Of a DNA stretch of 64,000 bases, positions 1 to 10,599 are shown in pieces. The notes beneath the pieces are model-generated. The model did not search any database and was not told the DNA's origin. It saw only the letters and a list, made by a program, of their open reading frames with translations. Each line of letters begins with the position of its first letter. Position 1 is the first letter of the stretch. The stretch lies in assembly GCA_021292165.1 (NCBI GenBank), contig CM037877.1:208734715-208798714 (forward strand). Direction: 5' to 3'. Source of the stretch: Shinisaurus crocodilurus (lineage: Eukaryota; Chordata; Lepidosauria; Squamata; Shinisauridae). The translations under genes were made by a program, and so were the position numbers.

Positions 1-109
1 GGATAAAGTGGAGAGGAGGAGGAGGATTATGTAAGCCGCCTTGAGTTCCTTGTAGGAAAAAAGGCGGGGTATAAATGTAATAAATCAATAAATCAATAAA
101 TCTTGCTTA
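1..109 (+). mobile_element. Sauria SINE tail, cut by window edge
   Basis: Matches the 3' part of the other copies: GGATAAAGTGGAGAGGAGG, then AAGGCGGGGTATAAATGTAA, then AATAAATC repeats. Confidence 0.85.
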
Positions 110-119
110 GGAACATCAA

Positions 120-1117
120 TTCCCCTCATGAGCTCAAAAGCTTGTTCACCTATTTGTGACTATTCAACTGGTTCTAATAAGGATATTACCCTAGTAGTAT
201 TGGTGGATTTCCCCCCCTATGGACTAACAGGGTTACTTCACTTGCCCCCCTTCCCCCCCTCCAGTTAAGTGGCACTTATACCACACATCTTAATGCAGAC
301 TTAACCAAGTAATACTTAGATCATATTACAGCCAGAAAATTTGATTTTAACACCTGGATCCCTTATACAGTCATGCAATTACAGGAATTAAGCCCATCCC
401 AAACACAGTGTACATTCTCCTATAGATTAAAGCACATCAGGAACTTACAGCCCATACACGTTTTGTAGTATCAGATCCCTTAAAGTTTTTAACTACCTTC
501 ATACAAAAGGCGAGACACAAGCATACTGGATAGTTACATCAGCCTCTCCCTCTGTGCCTTATCCTTTCTTGCCTTTACATCATTCTAAGGTACTCTCTAG
601 GGCACCATTACCAGGTCTTGTAACATTATGCTATATATTGCATATAGATCTTTGTTCATTTACTGTGTCACTAGAAAGAAATACACAAGGGGTTCGAAAT
701 TTGTTTTGAGAGAAGTCACTGTGAGCGATTTACAGTGAAGCTTAAGCTAAAATGTGTAATTTTATAGCTCCAGAGATTTCTGAAATCCCATGTTATTTTA
801 CTGGTTATTCAATCCATGTAAATCTAGACACTATGAATTGCTATGCATATCAGTGCTAAACAATTATTCGTTCTTAACCCAAAAGGTACCAAACTAAGGA
901 GAATTACAAAAATATTCCAATACTTCATTTGGACATAACATCCATAAAACAAATCTATCAGTTAAGCTTCACACAGAGACATCATTTCAAGTAGCAGATC
1001 ATAAGTTGGTCACATATAACTTTACTTAAATTAGGCATATTTTAGTATTAACTTATTAGTCACTTTGTAGCTTACCCATATTTTGTGTGAAACATTACTC
1101 TGCTTTGTGATAGGAAA
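120..1117. other. AT-rich intron of PPP1R15B, nothing recognised
   Basis: Low-GC unique sequence. I looked on the minus strand for the conserved exon 2 of PPP1R15B (FLEEVTEYY region) and did not find it. Confidence 0.5.
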
Positions 1118-1450
1118 CAGAAAAGCCAGTGTGGAGTTTAGGTTAAAGTGTTGGACTAGGACTGGGGAGGCATGGGTTTTTTCCATTTACGTAAATTTTT
1201 TATACTCCAGCTTTTAGACAAAATGAATTCAAGCCACCTTACAAATTAAAACATCATACAATATGTAAGAGGATGTTTAAATCCCCACTCAGGCATGAAA
1301 CTCACTGGCTGACCTTGGACCAGTCACCATCTCTCAGACTAACCTACCTCACAAGTTTGCTGTGGGGATAAAGTGGGGGCAGGGGAAGGAGCATGTATGC
1401 CACCTTGAGCTCTTAAGAGGAAAAGCAGGATGTAAATGCTTTTTAAAAAA
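1118..1450 (+). mobile_element. Old Sauria SINE copy, interrupted
   Basis: Head segment (AAAGCCAGTGTGGAG..TGTTGGACTAGGACT), about 90 bp of unrelated AT-rich sequence, then the body (CATGAAACTCACTGGCTGAC) and tail. Diverged from the younger copies. Confidence 0.7.
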
Positions 1451-2026
1451 TTACCTATTTAAAAAACACGACGCAGTACTTTTCTACCGTTGGAACACTG
1501 TTCTATTATAAACATTTCCATTTTTGTTCCTTAGATAAAGAATTGATGTTACAACAATGTAAAGAGATTTTTTGATGACTACACAGTGAATTTTGACTTA
1601 ATTTCAAGAACTGTAGTTATATATGACGGGAAAAGTAATACAAATATGCACAACTAAATGCATGTACAATCCCAACTTTCCACGCTTAAGGGCCACTTCT
1701 CATGGTGACTTTCTAAATGGAAGTACTTTCTGATTAGCACATATATCTGACAACACTGAAAGTGTTTATTCTGCTGCAATTCTGTACATTTCTAAGACAT
1801 TTTGCAGAGCAACTGCATCAAATAATCGCAACAGAACTTTCAGTTTCGAACTTGACTATTCAGAAGTATGAATTTAATAGTTTGCACTCCAAACTGTCAT
1901 AGAAAAAAAAAAATCCTATTAGGGGTTTCTGCACTGAACAGAGTTACATTTAAATACAATCACAGGAAAGGTATGTGTAACAGAACTACTTAAAAGCTTA
2001 GGGTTAAATCCAACACTGTGCTAGCA

Positions 2027-2487
2027 CAGGGGTTCTCAACCAGGGGGGAATCGGGACCACAGACTCAAACTGTTGGAATAGTTCGAGAGCCAGTGTGGCG
2101 TAGTGGCGTAGTGGTTAGTGTTGGACTGGGACTCGGGAGATCTGGGTTCTAGTCCCCGCTTGGTCATGAAACTCACTGGGTGACTTTGGGCCAGTCACTG
2201 ACTCTCAGCCTAACCTAACTCACAGGGTTGTTGTGAGGATAAAATGGAGAGGAGGATTATGTAAGCGCCTTGGGTTCCTTGCAGGAAAAAAGGCGGGGTA
2301 TAAATATAATAAATAAATAAATACTGATCTTTCTACAAATTACAATTCTACAGATTGTACATAATCTACAGGACATCACACTTTATTGTATGGCACAGAT
2401 TAAGTCAGACAATCTTGGAAGGGGGGGAATGACATTCTGACATATGGTGAAAAGGGTGCAAGGGGCAAAAAAGGTTGAGAACCACTG
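2027..2487. mobile_element. Small hAT element with 8-bp TSD, hosting a SINE
   Basis: Inverted ends CAGGGGTTCTCAACC and GGTTGAGAACCACTG are flanked by an exact TGCTAGCA duplication at 2019-2026 and 2488-2495. A Sauria SINE sits inside. No transposase. Confidence 0.9.
2087..2323 (+). mobile_element. Full-length Sauria SINE
   Basis: tRNA-derived head (GTAGTGGTTAGTGTTGGACT box A region; GTTCTAGTCCCCGC box B), conserved body GGGTGACTTTGGGCCAGTCA, Bov-B-like tail and AAATA repeats. This family is diagnostic of squamates. Confidence 0.92.
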
Positions 2488-2799
2488 TGCTAGCAGGTAT
2501 TCGCTAACACAATGGGACTTTTCTCCCTCTCTCCTTCTCCCTGCAGCCCTTCGTGGCACTGGAAAATCTGCTGCTGAGGGTTTCCTAGCCCTCAAGAGAA
2601 GATCTGAGGGCATGCAAGAGTGAGGGGGATCAACCTGTCCCAGTTCCGCTGACGGAGCTGCTTCTGTCAGCGGAACACCACCACTGGATACAATCCTTAA
2701 AGAATACAAAGCATTAGCCAAGCAATGACCTGAAATTGTTCTGAAAGTCATGGTAGCTGGGCACTATTATCCAAACAACACATTAGGGATTAAAACAAC

Positions 2800-2938
2800 C
2801 TTCTCCGACCTGGTGCCTCCCCCCCCCCCCGGTTGTTTTCAACTACAACTCCCATCAGCTCCACGCAGCATGGCCAATGGTCAGAATGGGAATTGTAATT
2901 CAAAACATCTGGAGCGCACCAAATTGGGGAAGGCTGGT
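2800..2938. mobile_element. Palindromic hAT MITE copy
   Basis: ACCTGGTGCC..ACTACAACTCCCATCAG followed by its inverse GGGAATTGTAAT..TTGGGGAAGGCTGG. The left half holds a C-run. Confidence 0.8.
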
Positions 2939-3021
2939 TAGAAAAAGTAGGCTGCTGCAAAAACACATCACACTCTTGCACTAGTTGGCACCACTTCCAG
3001 CTTAGTGCCAAAACAGTCTAG

Positions 3022-3078
3022 AGCAGGGCTCTCCAACCTTGGGTCCCCAGATGTTGCTGGCCTACAGCTCCCAGCTTT
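3022..3078. mobile_element. Half-copy of palindromic hAT MITE
   Basis: CAGGGCTCTCCAACC end and ACAGCTCCCAGC arm only; the second arm is missing. Same subtype as 9276-9411. Confidence 0.7.
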
Positions 3079-3089
3079 TGTCCTAGCAA

Positions 3090-3690
3090 AAATTTAAAGT
3101 ACTAGAGGGCACATGATACAACTCTCATTAGTCACATGTAAAGCATGGAGCTTGGTTCTCATTAGTCAGTTCTCAATTCTTATGAAAACAACAAGCTGAT
3201 ACAGGGGAGACCCTGAACAGGAGTTCTTAAGAGTGTTGTTTCCTTCATGTTTATAAGAAATAACTGAATAAAACATAGTATGTATCCCACACTCAGTACA
3301 TACATTGCTTCCCAGACATGATTTCACAACAAAAAAGTAGCGTGTGGAGCAATCCTGTTTGTGTAAGTTATCCTGGCCACGCAATAGCCACTTTAGATCC
3401 CCGATTCCATTTGGTACATATCATGAGCTCAAACCTGGAAAAAATAATTCTACCACTTAAGGAACAATTTTCAATGAGCTGGAATGGAATGAAGTAATTA
3501 TACCTAGAGTTATCACATTGTGTCTTAACAAACTCAGCAAGTTAAGTTGTAGGTGTACCTCTCAAAATCATGATCAGATATATACAGTCATCTGCTTCTT
3601 AGCCACCCTGCAGGTCTACTGGGCAGGATACAACTATAATATTTAAAGTATGCCTCCAGCTTGCACATCCAAATACAGACAAGTATGAAT
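3090..3690. other. PPP1R15B intron, nothing recognised
   Basis: Unique sequence directly after the exon 1 donor; no repeat or exon identified. Confidence 0.5.
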
Positions 3691-3695
3691 CATAC

Positions 3696-4976
3696 CTTTT
3701 TCTTCTTCTTACAGCTTCCTCTAGAAAGGATGCCACACTTCACATTTTCTGTAACCTCAGAGTTTTGGTTATCAAGCAGGTATACCTGACAGCTAAGAAA
3801 GATACCATGTTGAGAGGGGCCAAGGCCTATCCCCGTTGGTCCTTTTAAGTCACATTTTCCTTTTTCTGCAGTCTGAAATTGTGCCTTGAAGTTGAAAGGG
3901 TTATAAGGATCCTCCAAGTTACAGAAAGAGTTCCACAATTTCAAGCTTTCTGATTCATCTATGCTACTAGACTCCCATTCATCTTCCTCACAGGAACTTT
4001 CAGTCCACGAGGAAGAATCTTCTACTACCTCTGCCTCATTTGACTCACTGGGAGGTCCTTTCTCTGGTGCACTCCCAGCAGTGTGAACAGCTGCTGTGAA
4101 ATTCCGGGGGTCATAAGGATCTAGGCTACAAAAGGAGTTCCACAAGTGAATGCTTTCCCCATTCTGGCTGGCGGTATCTGAATCCGATAGGGAACCTTCA
4201 CTGTCAAACCCATCATCATCATCATCCTCCTCCCCACCGCAGTCATTGTCCTCCTCCTCCCCCGCACTCTCCTCCCCGCTGCAAGCGCCCCCCAGGATGT
4301 AATCTATCAGCTTGTTCGTACACGCAGGTCTGGCCTCCACACGCAGATCTTGCTCTAGATCAGAGTCCTCACCGGGGTCGGAGTTGACCTCGGCAGCTCC
4401 CTCCTCGCAGGGCTTCCCCCTGTCATGAGGCCCGCGTGTGTTCCCCGCGTCTAGGTGCTCTTCCTCACAACGCTCCGGACGCTCTTTCGGGGTCCAGGAA
4501 TCGCGCTGCTGCTCCTCCACCTCCAAGCTATGGTAGCCGCTATCGGGATCCGACACGTCTCCCGCAGATGTACCTTTGCTCTCCTGCAGATGCACCTGCT
4601 GCAAGAACCCCGGGAACTTGGCGCTCAAACACGGGGCCTCGGGAAACTCCTCCCAAGCAGCACTCAGGGGTCCGGGCAGCGAGTTCTTGTCGGCACCGCC
4701 TAGTACGTAGGAGGAGGAGACCAGGCGCAGCTGGTGCTTGGTGGGAAGAAGCGGAGCCAGGGCGGGCGTCCCCCACGCTGGCACGGAGGGTTCTGGGCCG
4801 GTGGCGTGGGCCTCGGGCTGAAGCCAGAAGGCGGGGGTAACCGGGCTGGGCAGGAGACGCTGAAGAATCTGCGAAAAGAGCCGCAGCAACGAAAACGGGG
4901 CGTCGGCCTGGGGTTGCGGCAACGAGGTCGGGCGAGCACCGAGGCGAGGAGCCGCCTGCTCCCTTCTCGGCTCCAT
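3696..4976 (-). CDS. PPP1R15B: PPP1R15B (CReP) exon 1 coding part; partial gene
   Basis: Regulatory subunit that brings protein phosphatase 1 to phosphorylated eIF2alpha and keeps basal translation on. The exon encodes 427 residues from an ATG in strong context (A at -3, G at +4). Seen in the protein: a DSGYHSLE motif near residue 147, [15 protein letters not shown] near 218, a long Asp/Glu-rich stretch, and two LWNSFC...DPYxPxNF repeats (about residues 280 and 345), all hallmarks of the family. It ends in a lysine run at a donor site (AAG then GTATGA at 3695), which is where mammalian PPP1R15B splices just before the PP1-binding V-T-F segment. That exon 2 was not found at 1-3690 and is probably off the left edge. 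As I recall the human protein, its exon 1 encodes over 600 residues, so the N-terminal half is shorter here. Orientation relative to PIK3C2B matches human. Confidence 0.93.
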
Positions 4977-4977
4977 G

Positions 4978-5004
4978 CTGGCTGGCTGGCTGGCTGGCTG
5001 GCTG
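4978..5004. repeat. (CTGG)n tetranucleotide repeat
   Basis: About seven perfect copies. On the minus strand it reads AGCC repeats ending directly at the PPP1R15B start codon, so it lies in the immediate 5' UTR. Confidence 0.95.
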
Positions 5005-5018
5005 GGCGAATCCTTACC

Positions 5019-5123
5019 TCAGCGCTTCTGCCCCCCCATGTGGCCCGGCCGCTTCTTCCGGCCTGTGAGGTTCTGGGGATTCCGAAGGAAGCGGTGGCCT
5101 CTCCCCGGGCTGGGCCACACCAT
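5019..5123 (-). CDS. Possible uORF (34 codons) in PPP1R15B leader
   Basis: An ATG at 5123, with A at -3 and G at +4, opens a 34-codon frame starting MVWPS and ending in TGA at 5019. That is 42 nt before the main ATG at 4976. A second in-frame ATG at 5039 would give a 6-codon version, MGGQKR. Upstream ORFs are a known feature of PPP1R15 leaders that allow translation under stress. Whether the mRNA reaches this far upstream is inferred, not shown. Confidence 0.4.
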   Translation of the reverse strand: MVWPSPGRGHRFLRNPQNLTGRKKRPGHMGGQKR

Positions 5124-5729
5124 CTTTCCAGCTCAGGCAGACACTCGCTTCGGAGCTCAGGCAGCTGGTTGAGCGGCAGGGGCAAAATGGCGGCGGCGGC
5201 GGCAGTCCAAAAGCGTAGCAGTTAAGCAGATGGGGCGGGAGACCCCGTTCAGGAGCGAGCGAGCGAGCACGCACGCACGCTCCCGCCTTGGTAGCGTCGC
5301 CGAGAAAGACGTACGCGTTCCCTTACCAAAAAGGGAAGATTAAAGGTTTGGGTGGCGCTTCCAGGAACATCCGGGCTACTTAGACGGCAATTGACAGTTC
5401 GTGGTTGGTTTTCAGTTCAAGCGCAGCCCCGTCCCGCCCCCGAGAGATCTGCGCTCTGCCGCAGCCCGGCGATTGCATCAGCCAGTTGCTTTAAAACGCG
5501 CGAGCACGCACACCAGCATTAATTAATTAATTATTGGGTGGTTTATTAAAAAAAAAACACTTTCCAACCTGCAGTCCTTAGTAAAGCAACCCTTCATACT
5601 CATTGATGTAAAGCTTACTAAGATTTCCCCCCCTCCATTGAGAAGAGCGGGAAATTCTCATGTGATTAAGGAAGGCGAGACCCCGCCTCTACTTTTGCCA
5701 AAATAACTCAAAAAATCAGCCGATCTTTC

Positions 5730-6260
5730 TATAGCCAAAACGGCATTGAGTGGGAACTATCAGCAGGCGGCGGCGGGCGGAGAACCCCAAGATTTGCAGA
5801 AGTACAAAAAGCCTTGCGGAGAGACGTCCAAAACTGCCCAATTGAGGACTGGGCACTGAATGCTGCCTTTAAAACATTTCTTAACGGAAAACCGGGTGGG
5901 TAGGCGGGAGAAGCATGGCATGGAGGCCTGGCTGGCACCCTGAACTGGAGCACTCCACATAGCAACATTTTGTTGCAGGTTTCACTTTTCCCCCGGGTTT
6001 CAAAACGTTCTAATTTAGGAAGTGTGCACGTGACGTGCACACCCTTGTTAATAGCTGCTGCTGAATTGCCCGCAGCTCTGGCCAATCTTTTTCCATCTGT
6101 GCCTGTACGGAAGCAGCGGCGAAGTCCTCATGAAAAGCAAAACAGAAAGTGTAGGAAATTACGCTTATTGAGAGGGTAGCACAAAGGTGAAGCTGCTCCG
6201 TAGCGGTAGCCATAGCGTCAAAGGTCAGTTACACAACAACTGGAGCGAACAGAGGCAAGC
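5730..6260. promoter_or_regulatory. Isolated GC-rich region with CRE/E-box cluster
   Basis: Contains GTGCACGTGACGTGCAC around 6025, where an E-box (CACGTG) overlaps a CRE-type TGACGT inside a near palindrome, plus an inverted CCAAT box near 6080. It could be an enhancer or an orphan promoter. No conserved protein was recognised on either strand. Confidence 0.35.
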
Positions 6261-6445
6261 TGGCCTCACAACGTAAACATTTCCTTGATGGATCAGGCCA
6301 AAGGTTCTTCTGAATTAATCCAGCATTCTGTTTCCGTCAGTGACCCGCGTTCATCTGGGAAGGATGTGAAGCCAACAGCCCTGAACCCTCTCCCTTGCTG
6401 CCTGCGCTCCTCTTTGGTACCTAGAGGTGTACTGAGGTCAGCTTT

Positions 6446-6675
6446 AATATTTATTTTTATTTATTATATTTATACCCCGCCTTTTTTCCTGCAAGGATCC
6501 CAGGGCGGCTTACATAATCCTCCTCTCCATTTTATCCTCACAACAACCCTATGAGGTAGGTTAGGCTGAGAGTCAGTGACTGGCCCAAAGTCACCCAGTG
6601 AGTTTCATGGCTGAGCGGGGACTAGAACCCAGATCTCCCGAGTCCCAGTCCATCACTATGCCACACTGGCTCTCA
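6446..6675 (-). mobile_element. Sauria SINE
   Basis: Complete copy in reverse: TATTTATTATATTTATACCC tail, then body and head to CCACACTGGCTCTCAT. Confidence 0.92.
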
Positions 6676-6703
6676 TAATAGATGATTGGACTGAGATATA
6701 AGG

Positions 6704-6834
6704 CAAGGGTGAGGAACCTGTGGCCCTCCAGATGTTGGACTGCAACTCCCAGGTCCCATCAGCCTCAGCCAGCACTGCCAATTGTCAGGGATGATGGAGT
6801 TGGGGGTCCAACATTGGAAGGTTCCCCCACCCCT
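6704..6834. mobile_element. Palindromic hAT MITE copy
   Basis: GGCCCTCCAGATGTTGGACT arm and the inverse TTGGGGGTCCAACATTGGAA arm around a short centre. Confidence 0.8.
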
Positions 6835-7138
6835 CCCTGGGTGAATGGTACGTACAATCTTTTAAGGCTGTGCAAACGTACTTGGGAGCGAACCCCATTG
6901 AACACAGCGGGACTTCCTTCCACATAGGCTCAGGCTACACAGGTGCAATCCTAAACATACACCTAGGAAATAAATTGCACTGAACTTCTGCTTAAACATA
7001 CTTTGAAAATCACCACATAAAAAGGCAGAAAGTATAACTTTTTACGCGAGACTTCCTACAGAAGACTTCAGCATATTCACTTACTTTGGTTGATATGTGC
7101 AGCAAACGCTGCAGTATGACAAAAGAAGTATTTATTAG

Positions 7139-7185
7139 GGCCCAAATCCTATGCATGTTGAGACAGAAAAAAAGTCCTACAATTC
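7139..7185. mobile_element. Fragment of GCAATCCTATG-type MITE
   Basis: CAAATCCTATGCATGTTGAG then ACAGAAAAAAAGTCC, matching 14278-14388; cut short where the SINE begins. Confidence 0.6.
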
Positions 7186-7191
7186 CCAGAA

Positions 7192-7356
7192 ACTCACTGG
7201 GTGACTTTGGGCCAGTCACTGACTCCCAGCCTAACCTACCTCACAGGGTTGTTGTGAGGATAAAGTGGAGAGGAGGAGGATAATTCTGTAAGCCGCCTTG
7301 GGTTCCTTGCAGGAAAAAAGGCGGGGTATAAATGTAATAAATAAATAAATAAATAG
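7192..7356 (+). mobile_element. 5'-truncated Sauria SINE
   Basis: Starts at AAACTCACTGGGTGAC in the body and runs to the AATAAATAAAT tail. Confidence 0.9.
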
Positions 7357-7359
7357 CTA

Positions 7360-7900
7360 TAATCATTTTACCATACTTCCTGGAATCAGCTGTTCTATTT
7401 CTTCCTAAATGTTGTGAGGCCAATTTGCTTTCTTTTTAACATATGTCATAGTGTCATGTGGTCATCATTATCCTATTTTATAAACCTTGCTGCTTTGTGT
7501 TTGTGTATGTTTGAAGCTCACACAGGTAATGAGGAAATTCTACCCAATTATTTTAATGTTGCTGGCATCCTGTTTATGTAGATTATATGCTGACAACAGT
7601 CAATTTATAGTAATCTGGGGGCAATGAAGGTGGAAATATTTACAGAAACACGAGTCCTGAGAAAACTTGGTTGTTATTATAGATGCGTTTTAACACTTAT
7701 GCACATGTCTTCTTTAGGGGGAAGATTACTTTCATGAATCCTATTTCTATTAGGGTTGCTACTGTTGTGTGTGTGGGGCGGGGTGGGGGAAGGTTGTGTT
7801 GTTTTTCTGGCAGGTCTTTGCTTAGAACAGCAACACGACAGGCAGAATTCAACAGGTGCAGTTTCAGGCTCATGTCCTGAAGTGCTCTCCTTCCCCTATA
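7360..7900. other. Intergenic, nothing recognised
   Basis: Unique sequence with no coding signal and no identified repeat. Confidence 0.4.
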
Positions 7901-7901
7901 C

Positions 7902-8040
7902 CAGGAATGGGGAACACATGCCACCCCTGGTTGTTGTTGTACTACAACTCCCATCATGCCTGACCATTGACCATGCTAGCTAGAGCTGATGAGAGTTACA
8001 GTCCAACTGCATCTGAGGGTCACATCATGTTCCCCACCCA
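7902..8040. mobile_element. Palindromic hAT MITE copy
   Basis: GGGGAACACATGCCACCCC arm with ACTACAACTCCCATCATG, and inverse arm ending ATGTTCCCCACCC. Confidence 0.75.
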
Positions 8041-8540
8041 TCCTATACAATGAGAAGCCTGTTCATTGACAGTCAAACTAGCACCATGTAATCTAGTACC
8101 TAGGACACTGGAAGAATCTATAGTCACCACCATTGTTTGCTTGCTCGTGTCATGGGGCTATTGCAATAGCTATGCAATCCATGGCTAGAGATGTTGTTAT
8201 GTTATTTGGTTGTTAAATTAACACCTAGTTAAATAGGCACCTAGTTATCAGTCATCATAATTGCAGCACATTCCTACAATACATAACAAACAAAAGCAAC
8301 ATACATTCGGAATGCTGTTGATGTCACAAGGACACCAGCCCAGATTATAACCCATTTGTTTAACAAAGGTTGATGCTGAGAACAGCTAAGCCGGTGACTG
8401 GAGGGAATCTGAAGAAATATGTAGTCAGACTGGCTATTTAAAAACATGTCATTTGCACACATGGTGAAAATAATATACTCGAATTCAGTCAGAAAAGTTG
8501 CCAGATTCCATATGGAGGCAAAACTTCTGTGCCTTTAATG

Positions 8541-8845
8541 TAGGGGTGCAGAACCTCAGGCCTGGGTGGCAAATCCAGCTCTCCTGGGGCCCCCTTTTCC
8601 CCAACCACCAATTGTTTGATGGGTTCCCAGCTTTAATGCAGGTTTTTCCTCCATTCTAAAAGGTTGAAATTCTTCTCCTTAGGCTTAGTTACTGGCAGGA
8701 AGAGCTTTCAGCTAAAATAGGCTGGTATCTTTTGGCCCAATCTCATTTGCCTTCAGCACTGCCTGCCACTGGAATGAGCCCCCCCCCCCAAAAGCTTTTC
8801 TGAAATTGAATTTGGCCCTCGGGCTGAAAGAGGATCTGCACTGTG
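8541..8845 (+). mobile_element. Non-autonomous hAT with 8-bp TSD
   Basis: Begins TAGGGGTGCAGAACCTCAGG and ends GGCTGAAAGAGGATCTGCAC. Flanked by exact CTTTAATG duplications at 8533-8540 and 8846-8853. Relatives at 38306, 40316 and 63239. Confidence 0.85.
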
Positions 8846-9275
8846 CTTTAATGGTTGTATAGAAAGGGTATTGCAATTTCAACTATTAATATTCTCACTT
8901 CTGTGCAATTAATAAAAGCACACAATACCCTTCTGTACAAGAACAGGCAAGCTGTGGATTAATGCCTCTCATTACATTATAGAGAAAGTCAGTCAGGTCA
9001 TTTAATCTTTGATTCCCCTATTTATGCATGCAGACAGACTGCTCCATTGGTAAGCCAGCTGATAGGACGAACTTTCAGGTTGATGTGAGAGCCTGTAAAG
9101 TACAAGTTTTGATGCCAAATATATAACCGAGTTAGAGTGTCAAAGCACAAGCCCGTTCTTTCAGATCTTGCATCCAACAATCTCTCCCTCTTCCCAGCAA
9201 TTATCTGCAAACCTTGTTATGAAGATGCTTCAGGATAAAAATAGACCAAGCAAGAAGGATTGTGTTGATTTAAGG

Positions 9276-9411
9276 CAGGGCTCTCCAACCGTGGGTCCCC
9301 AGATGTTGCTGGACTACAGCTCCCAGAATCCCTTGCCATTAGCCATTCTGGCTGGGTATGCTGGGAGCTGTAGGCCAGCAACATCTGGGGACCCACAGTT
9401 GGAGAGCCCTG
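9276..9411. mobile_element. Palindromic hAT MITE with 8-bp TSD
   Basis: 136 bp. CAGGGCTCTCCAACC start and GGAGAGCCCTG end, flanked by exact ATTTAAGG at 9268-9275 and 9412-9419. The arms pair almost throughout. Confidence 0.93.
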
Positions 9412-9423
9412 ATTTAAGGTAAC

Positions 9424-9515
9424 TTCTGGCTGTCCAACTCCCATGATCCATCACATTGGCTATGCTGACTAGGACTGATGGGAGTTGTAGGCCAAAACAT
9501 TTGGAGAGCTATAAG
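9424..9515. mobile_element. Partial palindromic MITE copy
   Basis: Arms CTGGCTGTCCAACTCCCATG and GATGGGAGTTGTAGGCC; outer ends degraded. Confidence 0.6.
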
Positions 9516-9655
9516 TTGCCCATCTGATAAAGATATGAGGAAGAAGGGGAGAAATGCGGTGGGAGCAGGAGCTACACCACTCCTATATTCATTGCCTAGG
9601 GAAGGGGCATCATGGCACCTGCAGTTCCCATTCCACAGGAGAGAGGAATTTGGTC

Positions 9656-9905
9656 ATTTATTTATTTATTTATTATTTTTATTTATTACATTTATACCCT
9701 GCCTTTTTTCCTGCAAGGAACTCAAGGCAGCTTACATAATCCTCCTCCTCCTTTCCATTTTATCCTCACAACAACCCTGTGAGGTAGGTTAGGCTGAGAG
9801 GCAGTGACTGGCCCAAAGTCACCCAGTGAGTTGCATGGCCGAGTGGGGACTAGAACCCGGATCTCCTGAGTCCCAGTCCAACACTCTCACCACTACACCA
9901 CACAT
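9656..9905 (-). mobile_element. Sauria SINE
   Basis: Full reverse copy with TATTTATTTATTTATTATTT tail and head ending at CACCACTACACCACA. Confidence 0.92.
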
Positions 9906-10599
9906 TTTTGTTTAATTATATAGCTCTTTCTCCAACACTGAGATTGGGTTATGGAAAAATCAAGGCCAAATGACCAAGGAACTTCTGTGAAATGATCTCT
10001 TGCCAATTTTCTAATCAAATGCAGCACAGCCTCTTTTATCAAGCATCAGAAGAAGCCTTACCAAAAAAAAAAAATTGGTGTGTGGGGGGTGGATTGATGA
10101 AGCAGCTCTTTGAAGAGGTGAGGCATGTTTTTTTTAACCCTCTCACTGCAGAAAATGAAACATCACAATTTCTGTTGAATTCCATTTCTTTTTTATTTGT
10201 TTATTTTTAATCAATGCCACAGTTTTACAACTGAGAAAGATACAAGTATCTGTAAGGTGCCACCTCTACCTCATTTCCTATAGGACGGATGACATAACCA
10301 GAGAACCTGGCCAAGGTTCTCTCATGTAGTAACCTCTCTGAAATCTACCTGCATTGTTGTCCAGATTGATAAAATGCTCCCTTCAGACCAGCCTCAATCT
10401 AGAGAAGGGTGGGGGAAAAAAAGTTCCTCCCACCCAACTTGGCTTATTTCTGAACATGTCACCTATCAGATACAATATTTTAAAAACTTTTCAGTTCATA
10501 AATTTCGATCCTGAGAAACATTCAATCTCTTAGGGAGTTCCCACTGTAAACAAACAAGTCAGCAAGGGCTAGTAGATGACAGGCTCTGAGGCAGTGGAC

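Larger units (their letters stand above)
4230..5480 (-). promoter_or_regulatory. PPP1R15B: CpG-rich promoter, leader and 5' exon region of PPP1R15B
   Basis: This stretch is dense in CG dinucleotides and GC boxes and spans the start of the PPP1R15B coding exon, as expected of a housekeeping CpG-island promoter. No TATA box is evident just upstream of the ATG. The transcription start cannot be placed from sequence alone. Confidence 0.6.

Noticed and set aside
1..3690. PPP1R15B exon 2 with the PP1-binding segment
   Set aside because: Minus-strand reading found no match to the conserved C-terminal region; it is probably outside the window.
4700..5185. 161-codon minus-strand frame overlapping the PPP1R15B start
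   Set aside because: It begins at TTG, not ATG, in GC-rich DNA.
5014..5274. 86-codon minus-strand frame upstream of PPP1R15B
   Set aside because: It begins at GTG, not ATG; no family resemblance.
6010..6213. 67-codon minus-strand frame starting MATATEQLHL
   Set aside because: ATG start in a GC-rich block, but no splice context or recognisable family.
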